From Hemerocallis citrina (Eukaryota > Streptophyta > Magnoliopsida > Asparagales > Asphodelaceae), in NCBI GenBank assembly GCA_017893485.1, contig CM030359.1:31686430-31750429 (forward strand): DNA of 64,000 nucleotides, read 5' to 3'. Below, in pieces: positions 21,023 to 33,551 of this stretch. Position 1 is the stretch's first letter. Every line of letters begins with the position of its first letter. Under the pieces are notes generated by a model. The model was given only the letters and a program-made list of their open reading frames with translations. It was not told where the DNA came from and made no database searches. A program made the position numbers and the translations under genes.

Positions 21023-24000
21023 TAGGCTTTTAACCTCATTCCCCTCGATGCACAGTTAATTTTCTCTCTGAATAATCCCTTAGTAAATGGATCCTCTAAG
21101 TTATCCTATGAACTCACAAAGTCAATGGAAATAATTCCAATGGAGAGTAACTGTCAAACAGTATTATGGCGTCTACGAATATGTCTTGATTTGCCATTAT
21201 ATACAGAATTGTGCGCTTTACTTAGCGCTGCTTGATTATCGCAAGGGATACAAATGACCGTCATTGGTTTAGGCCAAAATGGAATATCTTCTAAAACGTG
21301 GTGAAGCCATTCAGCTTCTTCACCTGCTTTATCTAAAGCAATGAACTCGGATTCCATTGTGGATCGGGAAATACACGTTTGTTTAGAAGATTTTCAAGAT
21401 ATAGCAGCTCCTGCTAGGGTAAAGACATAACCACTTGTGGATTTTGATTCTTCCGAATCTGATATCCAATTTGCATCATTGTATCCTTCAAGAACGGCAG
21501 GATATCTACCATAATGCAGTGAAAAGTTTGTGGTGTTCTTTAAATATCCAAGTACTCTTAGTAGTGACGTCCAGTGATCTCTCCCTAGGTTACTGGTGTA
21601 TCTGCTTAGTTTACTCACTGCATAAGCAATATCTTGTCTCGTGCAGTTCATGAGGTACATTAAACTGCCTATTACACGAGAATATTCCAGTTGCATTATA
21701 CTTTCACTAGTATTTTTGTGCAAAACTACAGATAGTGAAAAAGGGTTTGATACTCCTTTAATCCCATGTTCCTTGAATCTGTCAAGTACTTTTTCCACAA
21801 TGTGATTGAGATAATTTAATGCCACTAGGTGTTCTTATTATTTTGATACCCAAAATAACATCTGCCACACCTAAGTCTTTCATGTCAAAGTGGTTGATTA
21901 GCATCTTCTTTACAGTCTTGTTGACTTCCAGGTTATGACCAAAGATTAGCATATCATCCACATACAGGCAAAAAATCACGCATGACTGTCCCATTTGTTT
22001 GTAATAAACATATTTATCACATTCATTAATTTGAAAACCATTTTTCATCATGATATTGTCCAATTTTTCATGCCATTGTTTCGGAGCTTGTTTAAGTCCA
22101 TATAGGGATTTAACAAGTCTGCATACTTTATTTTCAGCTCCCTTTGAAACAAACCCTTCCGGTTGCTCTATGTAGATCTCTTCTTCGAGATCCCCATTTA
22201 AAAATGCCGTCTTGACATCCATTTGATGAATTTTAAGATAATGGATAGATGTTATTGCTATCAGCATTCTTATAGAGGTTATCCGCATAACCGGTGAATA
22301 GGTATCAAAGAAGTCTATCCCTCCTTATGGCGATACCCTTTAGCTACTAATCTAGCTTTATATTTTTCAATGGACCCATCTGGTTTCATCTTCTGTTTGA
22401 AGATCCATTTACATCCAATTGGTTTATGACCTGGTGGAATGTCAACCAATTTCCAGGTGTGATTGCTTAGAATCGATTCAATCTCACTAATGGTAGCTTC
22501 TTTCCAATAGAAAGACTCCGAAGATGAGACTGCCTCTTTATAAGTCTGAGGTTCAGCCTCTAACATGTATGTTAGAAAATCTAGACCGAAAGACTTAGAG
22601 GTTTTAGGTCTTACACTTCTTCTTGGTTCGGATTCACCATTTTCATGATGAGTTTCATCCTGTTTCTCAGTTGACACTTCTCTTGTTCTTTTGAGATCAG
22701 GGTTTCCATTATTTCTTTTGTGTGGAAACACATCTTCAAAGAATATGACATCTCTTGACTCACTGATTGTGTTTACACTGATGTCACATACTTCAGGCTT
22801 GAAGACTAAGAATCTGTATGCACTGCTGTTTTCGGCATGACCTAAAAAATAGCAATCTACAGTTTTTGGTCCAAATTTGGTTCTCTTAAGAAGAGGAACC
22901 GGGACCTTAGCCAAACACCCCCACACTTTGAGGTATTTATAATTAGGCATATGTCCTTTCCATAACTCATATGGAATGGAATCAGCTTTCTTGTGTGGGA
23001 CTTTATTTAATATGTGATTCGACATATATAAGGCTCCCCCCCCAAGTTTGTAGGTAGTCCATAAGTTATAAGCAAGACATTAATCATATCTTTTAACGTT
23101 CTGTTCTTTCTTTCTGCAATTCCATTTTGCTGAGGTGAGTATGTGGCTGTTGTTTGGTGGATAATTCCTTACTCTTCACACAATTGTGCAAATGGAGACT
23201 CATATTCTCCACCTCGACCAGACCTCAATACTTTGATCTTTTTATTAAGCTGATTTTCTACTTCAGCCTTGTATTTTGTGAATGCTGCAATTTCTTCATC
23301 TTTACTATTTAGTAAATATACATAGCAATACCGAGTGCAATCATCGATAAATGTGATAAAATACTTTTTCCACCTCTCTTGGGTAAGGATTTGAAATCAC
23401 ATAAATCAGTATGAATTAAGCATAATGGCTCAGTACTCTTGTCCACCGTGTTGAATGGTTTCTTAACCATTTTTCCTTCTACACAAGTCTCACACTTGTG
23501 GTTTTTATCAAATTTAAAGTTTGGAATCAAACCTAAATTTGCAAGTTTTTCATCTTTCGAAAATTTATGTGCCCTAATCTATCATGCCATAAAATTGTTT
23601 CAGACTCATGTAAATAATAAACTGAATTTTTATTAATCATAGAATTAGAGTACATTGGGTTATTGCCGATTACGGCTACATTAGCTTTGAATAATTCATC
23701 ACACAGATATCCCCTCCCAACATAAACCCCAGCCTTGGTCAGCACCAACTTGTCTGACTCAATCACAAACCGAAAGCCTTTCTTGGAGAGCACAGATCCA
23801 GAAATAAGGTTCTTGCGAATGTCTGGCACGTGAAGCACATCGTTCAGCATGATGTTCTTTCCAGACGTGAACTTCAGGATGACCTGTCCATAGCTTTCAA
23901 CCATCGACGGAGCAAAATTTCCCATATAAAGTTTTTCTTCGTGATCCAGTTTTTGATAAGTCGAGAACAATGACTTATCGAAACATATGTGCTGAGTAGT

Positions 24001-24056
24001 ACCTGTGTCTACTCACCATTGTCTGGGATATTGGACTAGGTTATATCCGAAACAAC
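21023..24056 (-). pseudogene. Copia pol polyprotein (PR-INT-RT-RH), broken
   Basis: Read on the minus strand. The protease site VDTG follows a TGG-to-TGA stop (QW*VDTG, about 24015). The GAG-pre-integrase block has WHDRLGHINFRKMKNL, and the integrase zinc motif is completed by CETCVEGK. The integrase core is frame-shifted after LPKRGGK (about 23370). The next frame, 23025-22315, carries GCKWIFKQKMKPDGSIEKYK, the RT start. RT continues at 22288-21782 with MDVKTAFLNGDLEEEIY and the catalytic YVDDMLIFG. RNase H is split over 21825-21394 (GYNDANWISDSEESKSTSG) and 21357-21154 (MESEFIALDKAGEEAEWL). The polyprotein ends at about 21023 with FTKGL and a GMRLKA stop. Several frameshifts and stops make it non-functional. 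Confidence 0.88.
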
Positions 24057-24983
24057 AACAGACAAGTTTAGGTCATCGATGCTTGAAGTGATGTTCTCAG
24101 TGACATTTGCTTCTGAAGTGCTGCCAGTTTTCTTGAAACGGCAGTCTCTGGCAGAGTGACCAAGCTTCCCACAAATCCAACAATTTCCATTGAACTTCTT
24201 GTTGGGCTTCTTGTCTCTCGATCCTTGATCTGAAGCTTTCCTCTTCTTGGAATTCTTCTTGTTGTTGTTGGAGTTGCCCTTCCGCTTGTTGGATCTTTCC
24301 ACAACATGTACTTTAGCCTCCTCACTTTTGAACTTCAGTGTTTCTCGGTTGTCTGCTTCAATCTTCAACCTGACAATAAGATCTTCCAAGGATATTTCCT
24401 TCTTTTTGTGCTTGAGGTAATACCTGAAGTATTTCCAAGATGGTGGCAACTTTCCAATGATTGCTTCCACTAGAAAGGATTCACCAACCTTATGGCCTTC
24501 GGCTTCAATCTCATGAATAATGATCTGAAGCTCTTGCATCTGGATAGTGACGGACTTAGAGTCTACCATTTTATAGTCCATAAACTTATCCACGATAAAT
24601 TTCTGCAAGCTGGTATTCTCAGTCTTGTATTTGTAGGCCAGAGCAGTCCACAAGGTCTTTGCAGTAGTTAGTGGACTGTATATCTTGTACAGAACTTCAT
24701 CCAAACAGTTAAAGATGCAATTCTGGCAAAGAAAGCCTGAATGCCTCAACGCATCCACTGCTGCAAACGTCTCCTTGTGAGTTTCTGGAGTCTGCCCCTC
24801 AGCGGGCTTAGGTTCCTCCTCCTCGAGGAACCTATCCAACCCGAGGGTAAGATAGAAAAGCATTTTGCTCTGCCAAGTTTTGAAGTCAGCCCCTTTGAAA
24901 TTCTCGGGCTTATTGTGCATACTATTGACCATTTTCGGGAGTTTTGTTTTGGTAGTGATATTGGTGTCTACAAAAGAAAACAA
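24036..24983 (-). CDS. Copia Gag (UBN2-type) with zinc knuckle
   Basis: This 315-codon frame is the best-preserved part of the element. Gag forms the cytoplasmic virus-like particle. Residues near 28-200 form the UBN2/retrotran_gag region (ENFKGADFKTWQSKMLFYL; later TAKTLWTALAYKYKTENTS). A basic Lys/Asn-rich linker follows, then the CCHC knuckle CWICGKLGHSARDC at about residues 269-282. In intact relatives Gag is continuous with Pol. Here the frame ends just before the protease and the protease frame is offset, so a frameshift separates them. Confidence 0.8.
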   Translation of the reverse strand: MFSFVDTNITTKTKLPKMVNSMHNKPENFKGADFKTWQSKMLFYLTLGLDRFLEEEEPKPAEGQTPETHKETFAAVDALRHSGFLCQNCIFNCLDEVLYKIYSPLTTAKTLWTALAYKYKTENTSLQKFIVDKFMDYKMVDSKSVTIQMQELQIIIHEIEAEGHKVGESFLVEAIIGKLPPSWKYFRYYLKHKKKEISLEDLIVRLKIEADNRETLKFKSEEAKVHVVERSNKRKGNSNNNKKNSKKRKASDQGSRDKKPNKKFNGNCWICGKLGHSARDCRFKKTGSTSEANVTENITSSIDDLNLSVVVSDIT

Positions 24984-25005
24984 AAAAAAGTTAAACGTCT
25001 TAAGT

Positions 25006-28000
25006 TGTTATACCTTAAGTAGACAAGATTAATTTTTAAAAAATTAATAAAAACGAATTAAATTCCTACTCAAATTTAATAATAATTATACTGTTACGCA
25101 AACAGTATGATTCACTATCAGCAAAGAACAAAAGGAAGATATTGTATCTTTAATTCGAACCTTGATAATCGTGAATTAAAGGGACTGTTTCGCAAACAGC
25201 GTATATCAATGTACACAAAACACAGAAAGAAGATAAGTTATCTTCAATTTCGACCTTGAATATGGTGAAGAGAAATAGACAGATTGAGTCTTGTTGAAAA
25301 CAATGTCCTTAAGACGTTTATTTTGCCACTGGTATGGTGTATGCAGGTTATTCGGCAATTGTCTCTCAAGATACAATAGTCAGAACTCCATTAACTTACA
25401 CTAGAATAATGGAGACTCGAGCGAGAATGGATGTGACAGCGGGTTTTGTGATATCTGCACTGATACAGGGCGGTAGGGAAAATGTAAATTGAACTCCGAT
25501 TTGATCAGAATCCATTCCTATTTATAGCCCTAAGTCCTTGACGGTTTTAGCAGTTGTTCAGACAAAAACTGTAGCACCCCGGATCCCCGTTACCGGACAT
25601 CCGTGACACCTTCCAGAATCTTTACCTTCAAATGCATCTCAACACAGTAATAACATGGAAATTTAAAAACTTCTTTATTGCCAAATAAGTCATTACATCA
25701 TTGATTACAACCGATAACTTGTTCTTGGACAAGGAGTACAAATTACATCAATTCATTACAACTTATTACAAGTATTTACAGACTCTTGTAAAGCTATCAG
25801 CTGCCTCCTGGAATGGTAATCGACTGATTACTTGCGGAACTTCGCTGAGCGGCCCATCAGCTCCCCCCGGAACTTGCTCTTAGCTTCAGGCTTCTGCTGC
25901 GCGACTCTGATATCTCTGCACCTGTTCGGAAGGTATAACCGATACCTAAAAGGTGGGAAACGTCAGTACTTCGACTGACGCAAAGCTGGTGATAACAGCG
26001 ATCCTCTAAAATTCAATCACAACCAATAATTTATGCAAAAAGGAAAAGTGTTGTGCCAAAACAAGGGTTTAGTGGATTCGGGTTCTAGTGCAGTGTTATG
26101 ACATGACCCTATGGCTAGATGCAGCAAACTCACATGCCTAACTTCTAATGCAAGCAAGACTTTGGAGCACGAATGCATCCCATACTACATATGCCCCCAA
26201 ATCTAGCCGTCTTTCTCCACAAATTAGGGATTCGAACCCTCGCCATGCACCCTACTCTTGTACACACTCCAGTTCCCAATAGACTGTCCGTCGCCCAAGG
26301 AGATTGCAGCAGTCGGTCTAATTCTGCCCTGCAGTGCCCAAGTGGTCACTGCCACTTGGTACCCGCGTACGGACCTCCCTAGAAAACACGTTGAACCTGG
26401 TCCTTACGACCCTTGGTTCCACATGTCCATTTATGGACTCTCGCATGCGTGTTCACCCCTCATCAGGTAATGAACTGATATATACCAAAAAGAAACTCAA
26501 AACACAAAAATTCGTGCTTTAGGGATGTGAGCACCACGGAAGGTCAATTCCTTCGGGCCTCCCGCACCTTACTCCGGCAAACTTTGGGAATCAACAGATC
26601 GAGATACGAGCCGGGGACTCAAACTATGAGCGGCCGAGAACGTATCCCTACGACTGGAAGATACAACACCGACTATGGTTTACTAGGACTAATGCAATTT
26701 CCCAACCCCTTAATAACCATTCTAACCCCTACCTTACTCTAATTATTTCGGGTAAGAATGAACTGCTTCCACACTTGCCTATCAGCCTCTGGCCCCTGGC
26801 GATACCGGTCCGGTTCGCCACTTTCCCGACTTGGACTTGTCCAGCATAATGGCCTATGCCTGCCGCTACCACGGCTGTAAATATATAATTGCCCCGTGAG
26901 CTCCACTCACTGGCATGCTCAGACGTCCTACGCTCGGCAGAAGTTTAATAATATGGGCTTGATAGGTGCAGGGTATCCTTTACCCTAGTGACTAACTTGA
27001 GTCACACATCCCACTTGGGGAAATCAACCATCACAATAACCGAGATCAACCATCCCTAGATACGAGTCACCGACTCAGCTCACACACAAGGGAAAGAAAA
27101 GCTTCCACAACCCTTAATCCAACCCCAGACTAAGCGACCTACAGGTCTCTGCCCGAATCTCAAAATGGTCATAACTCTATCGATACGACTCCGATTGGAG
27201 TGTATGGCCCAACCCAGAAAGGTACGATCCTAGGCTACAACTCCCTAGTTGATCACGAGCTTATATTCAACCATCTAAGTCCTCGACATAGCTTCTCAAG
27301 CTCCAGCCTGCGTGCTTCCTGTGCACGGGCTGCACCTTACCAGTAACACGAAACCCTATTCGTTCATCAGAACGACACGAACTCAATTTCTATATGAGGG
27401 TGTGGGTATCCTCAACAACCCTCTAGTCGGTCATAAGTACAAATTATACCATTAAATCACCCTAACACACTCATCTATCATCAATTAACCCATTACCCAA
27501 TTGGTCTCTCCAATTCAGAGCATTCAGCTCTACTATCGTCCTTTGTCCAGTCTTACAAAAATCATAAAAATTCCACTGTTTACTGGATTTCCCTCAAACT
27601 AGTTTTGTTGGAAATTTCTAGGTGTCCCCTAAAACTCTCTCCTGGGTCATGATCCTCAAAATATGCTTCTAACAGGTCTCAATTTCCCAATCTTTACAGA
27701 GTGTCGAAACTGGCTGAAAACAGCACATTGCTCAATCACAAAATCACAGTAAATTGTACACTTGTCCAATTGACACAAAAATTATGGTGGTGACACTAGA
27801 CATCATACCCAACATCATACAAAATACCTCATGTCAAAATTCTAATTATTCAGTGAGTAATAACTACTGCAAGTTATCTCAGAAACCATCCACTTTTCTT
27901 AATTCAACCTCAGATACTGATCATAGATAGATTTTTCTCATGCCTCTAAAATCATCCAAATAATTCACTGATTTTTGTAGATGATCAACATGCATCCATG

Positions 28001-29442
28001 AATATTGAGTAAAAATTTCAGATCAAAATCATGCTTCAATAAATCACGAAAATTTCTACAATATCAACCATTCTGTTTTACTTTTCCTGAGTCTGTCTTA
28101 CGACACATATCCATCTCACAATTTTATTAGCACATCAAATGATCATATAAAAATCTGAAATAATTCATGGATTATAATAACACATAAATGAACAAACCCT
28201 TTTAATTTTGTGGTCTAATTCAACATATTGTGCTCTCGGAAAAATCCACAACATGGCACTCCGAACCAGCTTTTCCTAGTTCCATTTTGACTTCTACTTC
28301 TAACTTCAGAAAAAGCAATCCTATGCATTCTAACACACATGCATGCAACCAAATTTAATTAAGAGATAATAATTCAAGTTTAGAGAAACTTCCCACCATA
28401 GGTTGTAGTAGTAGAAGGGATCTCTTCAAGCTTCTTCTTGGAAATCTCCTTCTCCTTCACTTCCTTCTTCTTTTCTCTCCTCCTTCTCTTTGGGGTGTTC
28501 TCTTCTGAAAATTCCAGAGCAAATGGAGAAATGAAGTGGAAATGAGGGTGATGGAGGTGTGTGGGCCGGATTAGACAGGGGGGGAGGGGTGTAGGTTAGG
28601 CTATAGGTGGTTTGTAGGCCTCAAACCCATGACTTAGCCCATTGGTTTGGGGTGTGTTATGTTGGCTGCCCAACTTAACTCTTAACGAGCTCCAACGAGT
28701 GTGAGATGCGTGTTTTAACGAGTGCACGCAACCTATATTCACTGTAGTACCATACCATGTTATATTTGCATGTGCGTCGTGCCGAAAACTAGCTGTTATA
28801 CTAGTATCGGTCCGTCTCGTTCTCGTGCATCCTTGGGATGCAACTCTCACAAAAACCGTCCCGTAACCCTAACCATCCACCACGATGTCACAAATCGACC
28901 CAATAATACTATAATCAATTGCACGCATAGTAACAATATACATACACATATGCATATATTCAGGTACAGTACAAAACGAGGTGTTACAAAAACTATCATG
29001 ACAGTTGCAACTGCCTGTATCTGTATCCAGCCCGTATACAAAATCAGAACTGGTTTTTTGAAAAAAATAACTTTACTATTTTACGCCCAAGCCCAAGCCC
29101 AAGCCTGGGTCTGGTCCGGTCCGGCCCGGTCGGGCCGGGCGGGCGCGTGTGTTTCACACCGATGCCTAAGCTGGGTGTGTTCTCCCTCCGGAGAAAATAT
29201 TCGTACCCCTAAGGGCACAACCCTTTGGCTGAGTTTTTAACTTATAACTTCATTTGCTTTTTTCTCCTTTCTGATATGGGACTAACTTTCAATGTCACAT
29301 ATCAAGCAAAAGTCCAATTCTTCATTTTAACAAACTAACTTCGGAGGCGAATATTTCATTCATTTGAAATCTGTTTTGGACATGTGAGTACATCATTTTA
29401 TACGTCTTGATGAGTATAATACGATGGAACCGATTTCCAACA
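25006..29442 (-). repeat. Copia 5' LTR, split by a solo LTR
   Basis: The two LTR pieces are 25006-25569 and 28989-29442, about 1,013 bp together once the insert and its TSD are removed. They align to 17709-18745 throughout. Point differences and a few indels separate the two LTRs, so the insertion is not very recent. Confidence 0.85.
25570..28988 (-). mobile_element. 3.4-kb solo LTR (gypsy type) inside the copia LTR
   Basis: A 3,419-bp insert is bounded by tgtagcacc and gtgttaca and flanked by the perfect 5-bp TSD aaaac (25565-25569, 28989-28993). The uninterrupted site is preserved in the other copia LTR near 18267. No gag or pol is present. On the minus strand it starts TGTAACACC and ends GGTGCTACA. 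The length and ends suit a solo LTR of a long-LTR Ty3/gypsy lineage such as Tekay; the lineage is inferred. All open frames here are incidental. Confidence 0.8.
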
Positions 29443-30378
29443 ATACCAAGCTCGTAGTTAAGAAATGTGACTGCACACTTTTTCGAAATCTCACAGAGAA
29501 TGAACTGTCTAGTTGGGACTTAGAGAATTTTCGAAAAACTTCTCTAAGAAGATACAACAGTTTCTGCGGGCTCGAATAAACTACCCGTAGTTGGGAACTG
29601 CGGGTCTTATGGGCCCCCAGTTTACTTACCCGACTTGTTTCATCATTTCTTTTATTTCTCTCATTTCTATCTCTCTCTTCTCGGCTCAAACCTAAAACCC
29701 AACATTTCTTCATCTTCTTCTGCTTCAGTTTTTAGCTTGATTAAAGTAAAAAATATGAAGCCCTAGCTTTCTTGACTCTACTCGGAATTAGTTCTTCTAC
29801 TCCAATAAAAGTATGTTTTAACAGTTTATGAATTTGGATATAGTTAGGGTTAGGGTTAGGCTTAGGCTTAGGATATGGTTAGGATTTTGGATATGATTGG
29901 GAAAATGATGTTTATGGAGTTGAATGTATGAGGGATTGTGTTTGGTTTGAAATAATTTTGATGGGTTTTGGTTATGCATATTAGGTGTTCGATGTTTTTC
30001 CTGATAGAGGAATTGGTAATTTTGATGAGTTTTCGTCATTGTAGGATTTGTTGGTAAAGAAAGAGGAGATAATTTAGAGCACATTTAGTGTTTAAATAGG
30101 GAGTGAATCCACCTTTTCATTAAAAAAAAAATACACAAGTGAGTGAAATGGTGAGAATCTTTGTACGTGTGGGTGGATGGGTGGGAAGGAGGGGAGGGTG
30201 TGTTGGTGAGGAAGGACTATTGAATGGAGTTGTAGCTAAATGTAAAGCATGTTAATGTAGTCTTAAGTTAAAAATGTGTAAATATTACCATACTTTCTTT
30301 CATTGAAATCAAGCATAAAACTAACGTTTTTGTACTATTTACAATTGATTGTTAAGTTTGTATTATTCAAAGTAGATA
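29443..30378 (+). other. Upstream region of the plant-mobile-domain pseudogene
   Basis: It begins with fold-back-like sequence (about 29585-29620), then a CT-rich, leader-like stretch (29640-29720) ending in ccctagctttcttgac. It plausibly holds the promoter, leader and an intron of the following gene. The three TTAGGG units at 29843-29860 are too few and of the wrong type to be plant telomeric. Confidence 0.35.
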
Positions 30379-31799
30379 ATGGCAAGAATTCGCGGTTCTA
30401 GACGTCGTCCTCCTACTAGAGCTCCTGCAGTGGTAAGAGTTTCTTAATGTACATTTTAGTTTCGAACTCCATGATATATATATTGTTTATAAACTAATAA
30501 ATCTTTCATGCTTCTGATGCAGGATGTTATTGATCCCTTTACCGATGACATCCAACCATCAGGTACACCTTCCATTACACCTGGAGGTCCAGTTCTAGAT
30601 GACTCGTCACACCTCAGGATGCAATCCACTCACCGATCTGGATCCGTATTGAATGGTGAGTCGAAAGATATGACATTTCAATGACATAAGACTTTGCCCC
30701 TAAACGAGCGGAATGTCTCCTTGTTGGTCGAACCGGGGTTCTAAGGAGTTGCACAAATGGTTAAAATGAAGCTGGGTCAGTGTCTAGGGAGAGGGAGATG
30801 ATGCTCCTAGGTTGGCTCTCACTGGTGTTCATTGGGATAGGAAACACACATGATAATCCATGTGGACCGCTCACATATTACATAGATGAGCTCGATCAAT
30901 TGAAGGCAGAGTGGGTCGAATGGGAGCCGTATAAGTTAGAGAGATTGGAGAGGCTACCGAATTGTTACACAGAATACAATGATCTATGGTTGACAAGTGC
31001 ACCACTAGTCCACTTTGGTATCATAGAGTTACCATTTCTGGACCGAGTGCTTCGACAGTCTGGTCTTCAGCAGTATACACCGGTCGCATGAACTTATGAC
31101 AACACCTTGCACAATACCACCTAGATGGGTCGATTGCCCGATCATGACTGAGTCACACACCACCGTGATCATGTTTATTCTTGGAATGTGCACCGATTCC
31201 ATATAATCATTGGAGGAATTCCTCCGTATGATGGACAAATGCACGATGAGTACATGCCATGGTATCGGCGGATTACACATTTGATTATCGCACTTCCTAC
31301 CTCTACGGCAGCGTGGGTGACACTTCCAAATCCAAGGAAAGCGAGGGAACCATCTCTCGGCCATTCCACGAGGCAGCCGATAGTGGCATCCATGGTAAGA
31401 AATTATATTTTCCAACAGATCAAGTTCATTTCATACATTTATCTTTATATATTTATCTTTATATTTTTTATTGTTGCATATATTTATATGATAAATTCTA
31501 ACTTCTTGTAGGTTGAGGAATTACATGTGATTGCAAGAAGTTGCGCTGGGCGGTTGTCGCGTGCAATTTCTAATGTGTCTGATGCTATAAAAAAGTTCGC
31601 ACATGAGGTTCTCGGTTTGTGCAAGCGATATCTTCATGCGATGGGTGAAAGCCCCGCATTAGATGCAATGTTGTCAGCACCGGCGAGTGAGCTAGGGCAT
31701 CAGATGACCAGGCGAAGACGGTGGTTAGCAGGCCTAGGACACAAGAGAAACCCCCAGAAGAATCGAAGCAACCCGAAAATGGGAGGCGCGGTGGTTTGA
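30379..31799 (+). pseudogene. Plant mobile domain (MAIL/PMD-type) gene, degenerate
   Basis: A short first exon (30379-30432, MARIRGSRRRPPTRAPAV) is joined by a GT-AG intron to 30523 onward (DVIDPFTDDIQPSG). The PMD core is spread over frames. A region near 30690-30740 reads LPLNERNVSLLVEPGF then a stop. 30780-31091 reads WEPYKLERLERLPNCYTEY and PFLDRVLRQSGLQQYTP. After a frameshift, 31188 onward reads PYDGQMHDEYMPWYRRITHL. After an intron-like gap a last block (31512-31799) reads VEELHVIARSCAGRLSRAIS. PMD proteins are found both in MULE-type and gypsy-type transposons and as MAIN/MAIL host genes. Internal stops make this copy dead. Whether it was transposon-borne cannot be decided. Confidence 0.65.
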
Positions 31800-32290
31800 T
31801 GAGGAAGAAGGCGCGGGTTGGAGGGGCGGAAGAGAAGAGAAGAGAAGAAGAAAAGATGCGGGTTTGGAGGCTCGGAATAGAAGGAATAAGAAAAAAAAAG
31901 TGAAAATCTCTAGTTAAAGACTTGATTTCTCATGGGTTTTTGTATTTATACCTGGCCCCTTAAAATTCTCCTAAATCAACTATCTAATTAAATCTTTGAA
32001 AATCATTCAATTATTGAATACCATCAGATTTAGACGAATAATTATAATCATGATTGAATACATCAAGATTTTAAAAAGTTTTCTAAATTTTGTTTGAATA
32101 CATCAAGATTTTAAAAGAATTTTTAAAATTATGATTGAATATCCATGGAATCCTAAAATACAATAGAATCCTTTAAAATTCTAATTGAATACACCCCCCT
32201 AAATCCTAGAGCGGGAAGGTGAATGGAAATAGCTTAACCAAAATGATGTTTAGCGTGATTTCTTCAAAACCCGGATCGATTGATGCTTAG
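31800..32290. other. AT-rich stretch with a MITE-like terminus
   Basis: 31940-32210 holds repeated gaatacatcaagattttaaa blocks and ends attgaatacaccccc, a terminus seen in plant MITEs read in the other direction. A matching left end was not found. Confidence 0.35.
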
Positions 32291-32425
32291 CATACAAAAA
32301 TGTGTATACACCAGGAAACAGCTACACTACACACAAAGTGTTCAATGTAATGCCGCTACTAAACATGAAATGTGTTGTAGTCAATGCAGCAAAATCGATT
32401 GAAGACATCTTTATCCGACTATTAG
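32291..32425 (+). CDS. Penultimate exon of an unrecognised gene
   Basis: A 135-bp stop-free exon candidate follows a gatgcttag acceptor and ends at CTATTAG|gtaacttac, a strong donor. It encodes YKNVYTPGNSYTTHKVFNVM, then NMKCVVVNAAKSIEDIF and IRLL. The last base is the first base of a codon completed by the exon at 47957. Its composition and splice context look like a real host exon, but I do not recognise the family. Earlier exons were not found. Confidence 0.45.
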
Positions 32426-32508
32426 GTAACTTACTCTCTCCCTTTCCCTTTTTTTAGAAACTGTATTGTATACAAACGGATCATATATGCTTGATATATT
32501 AAAATTAG

Positions 32509-33015
32509 TGATATGGGATAAAAAGAGTGGCGCAATCAGGACCCTCAGATCTCCTCTAACCTCGCTCCCCTGTGATCATCAGGCCAAATGGGCTTCAGCC
32601 CATTCAGGCCTACAAGTAAACAGGTCCGACCCGGTCCGTTAGGGTCCAGACCCGTTTACCCCTGCCTATAAATACCAGACCCCCTCCTCACTTCAAAAGG
32701 TAATCAATCTTTCCCCACCTGAACCCTAGCTACTGTTACTTTCTCAGTGACTGCCTAGATCGTCGTAGGGCTTGTCACCGGGACTTCTCCCGGTGTTTCT
32801 AGGCAGTGTGCAGGTACAGAAGATCCGAGCCGTGCTACTAGATCCGAGCTGAGCTACTGGATCCGAGCCGAGCACCCGACCTCCACCTTTCTTCTGCTAC
32901 CCCCGAACTGGTCCTGCTCCCCAGGGTCGGGTCGATGCCAGTATCACAGTTTATCCTTCACAAATTACAAGAACTCACACCTGCTGCCTCCACACCCCAA
33001 AAACAAACAGCATCA
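32509..33015 (+). repeat. Gypsy 5' LTR
   Basis: 507 bp, from tgatatgggataaaaagagt to acaaacagcatca. It contains a TATA-like tataaataccagaccccc (about 32666). It aligns to the right LTR with scattered substitutions and small indels. Confidence 0.9.
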
Positions 33016-33551
33016 GGTTGGCACCGTCTGTGGGAAATTTCAGATACCGTCGCCCGTCCGAGCTCTCCCATGGCTCCCAAAGCCAGAAGGGCCGTCACAT
33101 CAGCACGACATTCAGACCCCCTACATCACAGCCGCTCGAACGCCTAGGGTTCCAACCGACCACGGGCCCACGGCGAGGCTAGATGCGGGTCGGGTGCTTC
33201 TCACTCGAACGCGACCAATTTGCGACCCGTCATTTCTAATCGACAGGCCATTCGCACAAGGGGAAAGGCCGCTTCCAACTCAGTCTCGAACCATCGTAGA
33301 CGGGCATTCCCAGAGCACGATCCAGAACACAGTTCTCACCCCGTGGACCTCCGACCCCGCAGGACCCGGTGGGGCAAGCCCCCGTTACGAGGGCCGAGTT
33401 CTAGAATTTTCGGGACGAGGTCCTCCAAGAAATCTAAGGCAGCCAGGGAACTGAGGTCCACAACAGCTCTGATCCTCGGTCAGGAGCAAGGGGCGGCGAA
33501 TCCTATGGATCGGCCAGCCCCCAGGAACAGGTAGACGCTATCCTCCGACGT

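Larger units (their letters stand above)
17709..29442 (-). mobile_element. Ty1/copia retrotransposon, nested and decayed
   Basis: The element lies on the minus strand between LTRs 17709-18745 and 25006-29442. The flanks atact (17704-17708) and atacc (29443-29447) are a plausible 5-bp TSD with one mismatch. The LTR ends are TG/CA-type (plus strand tgttatacc ... ccaaca). The order gag, protease, integrase, RT, RNase H read on the minus strand is that of Ty1/copia. A probable insertion of about 1.85 kb lies near its 3' end and a 3.4-kb solo LTR splits its 5' LTR. Stops and frameshifts in pol make it non-autonomous. Confidence 0.88.

Noticed and set aside
29843..29870. TTAGGG repeats resembling a telomere
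   Set aside because: There are only three units, followed by TTAGGC. The usual plant telomere unit is TTTAGGG, so this is chance low complexity.
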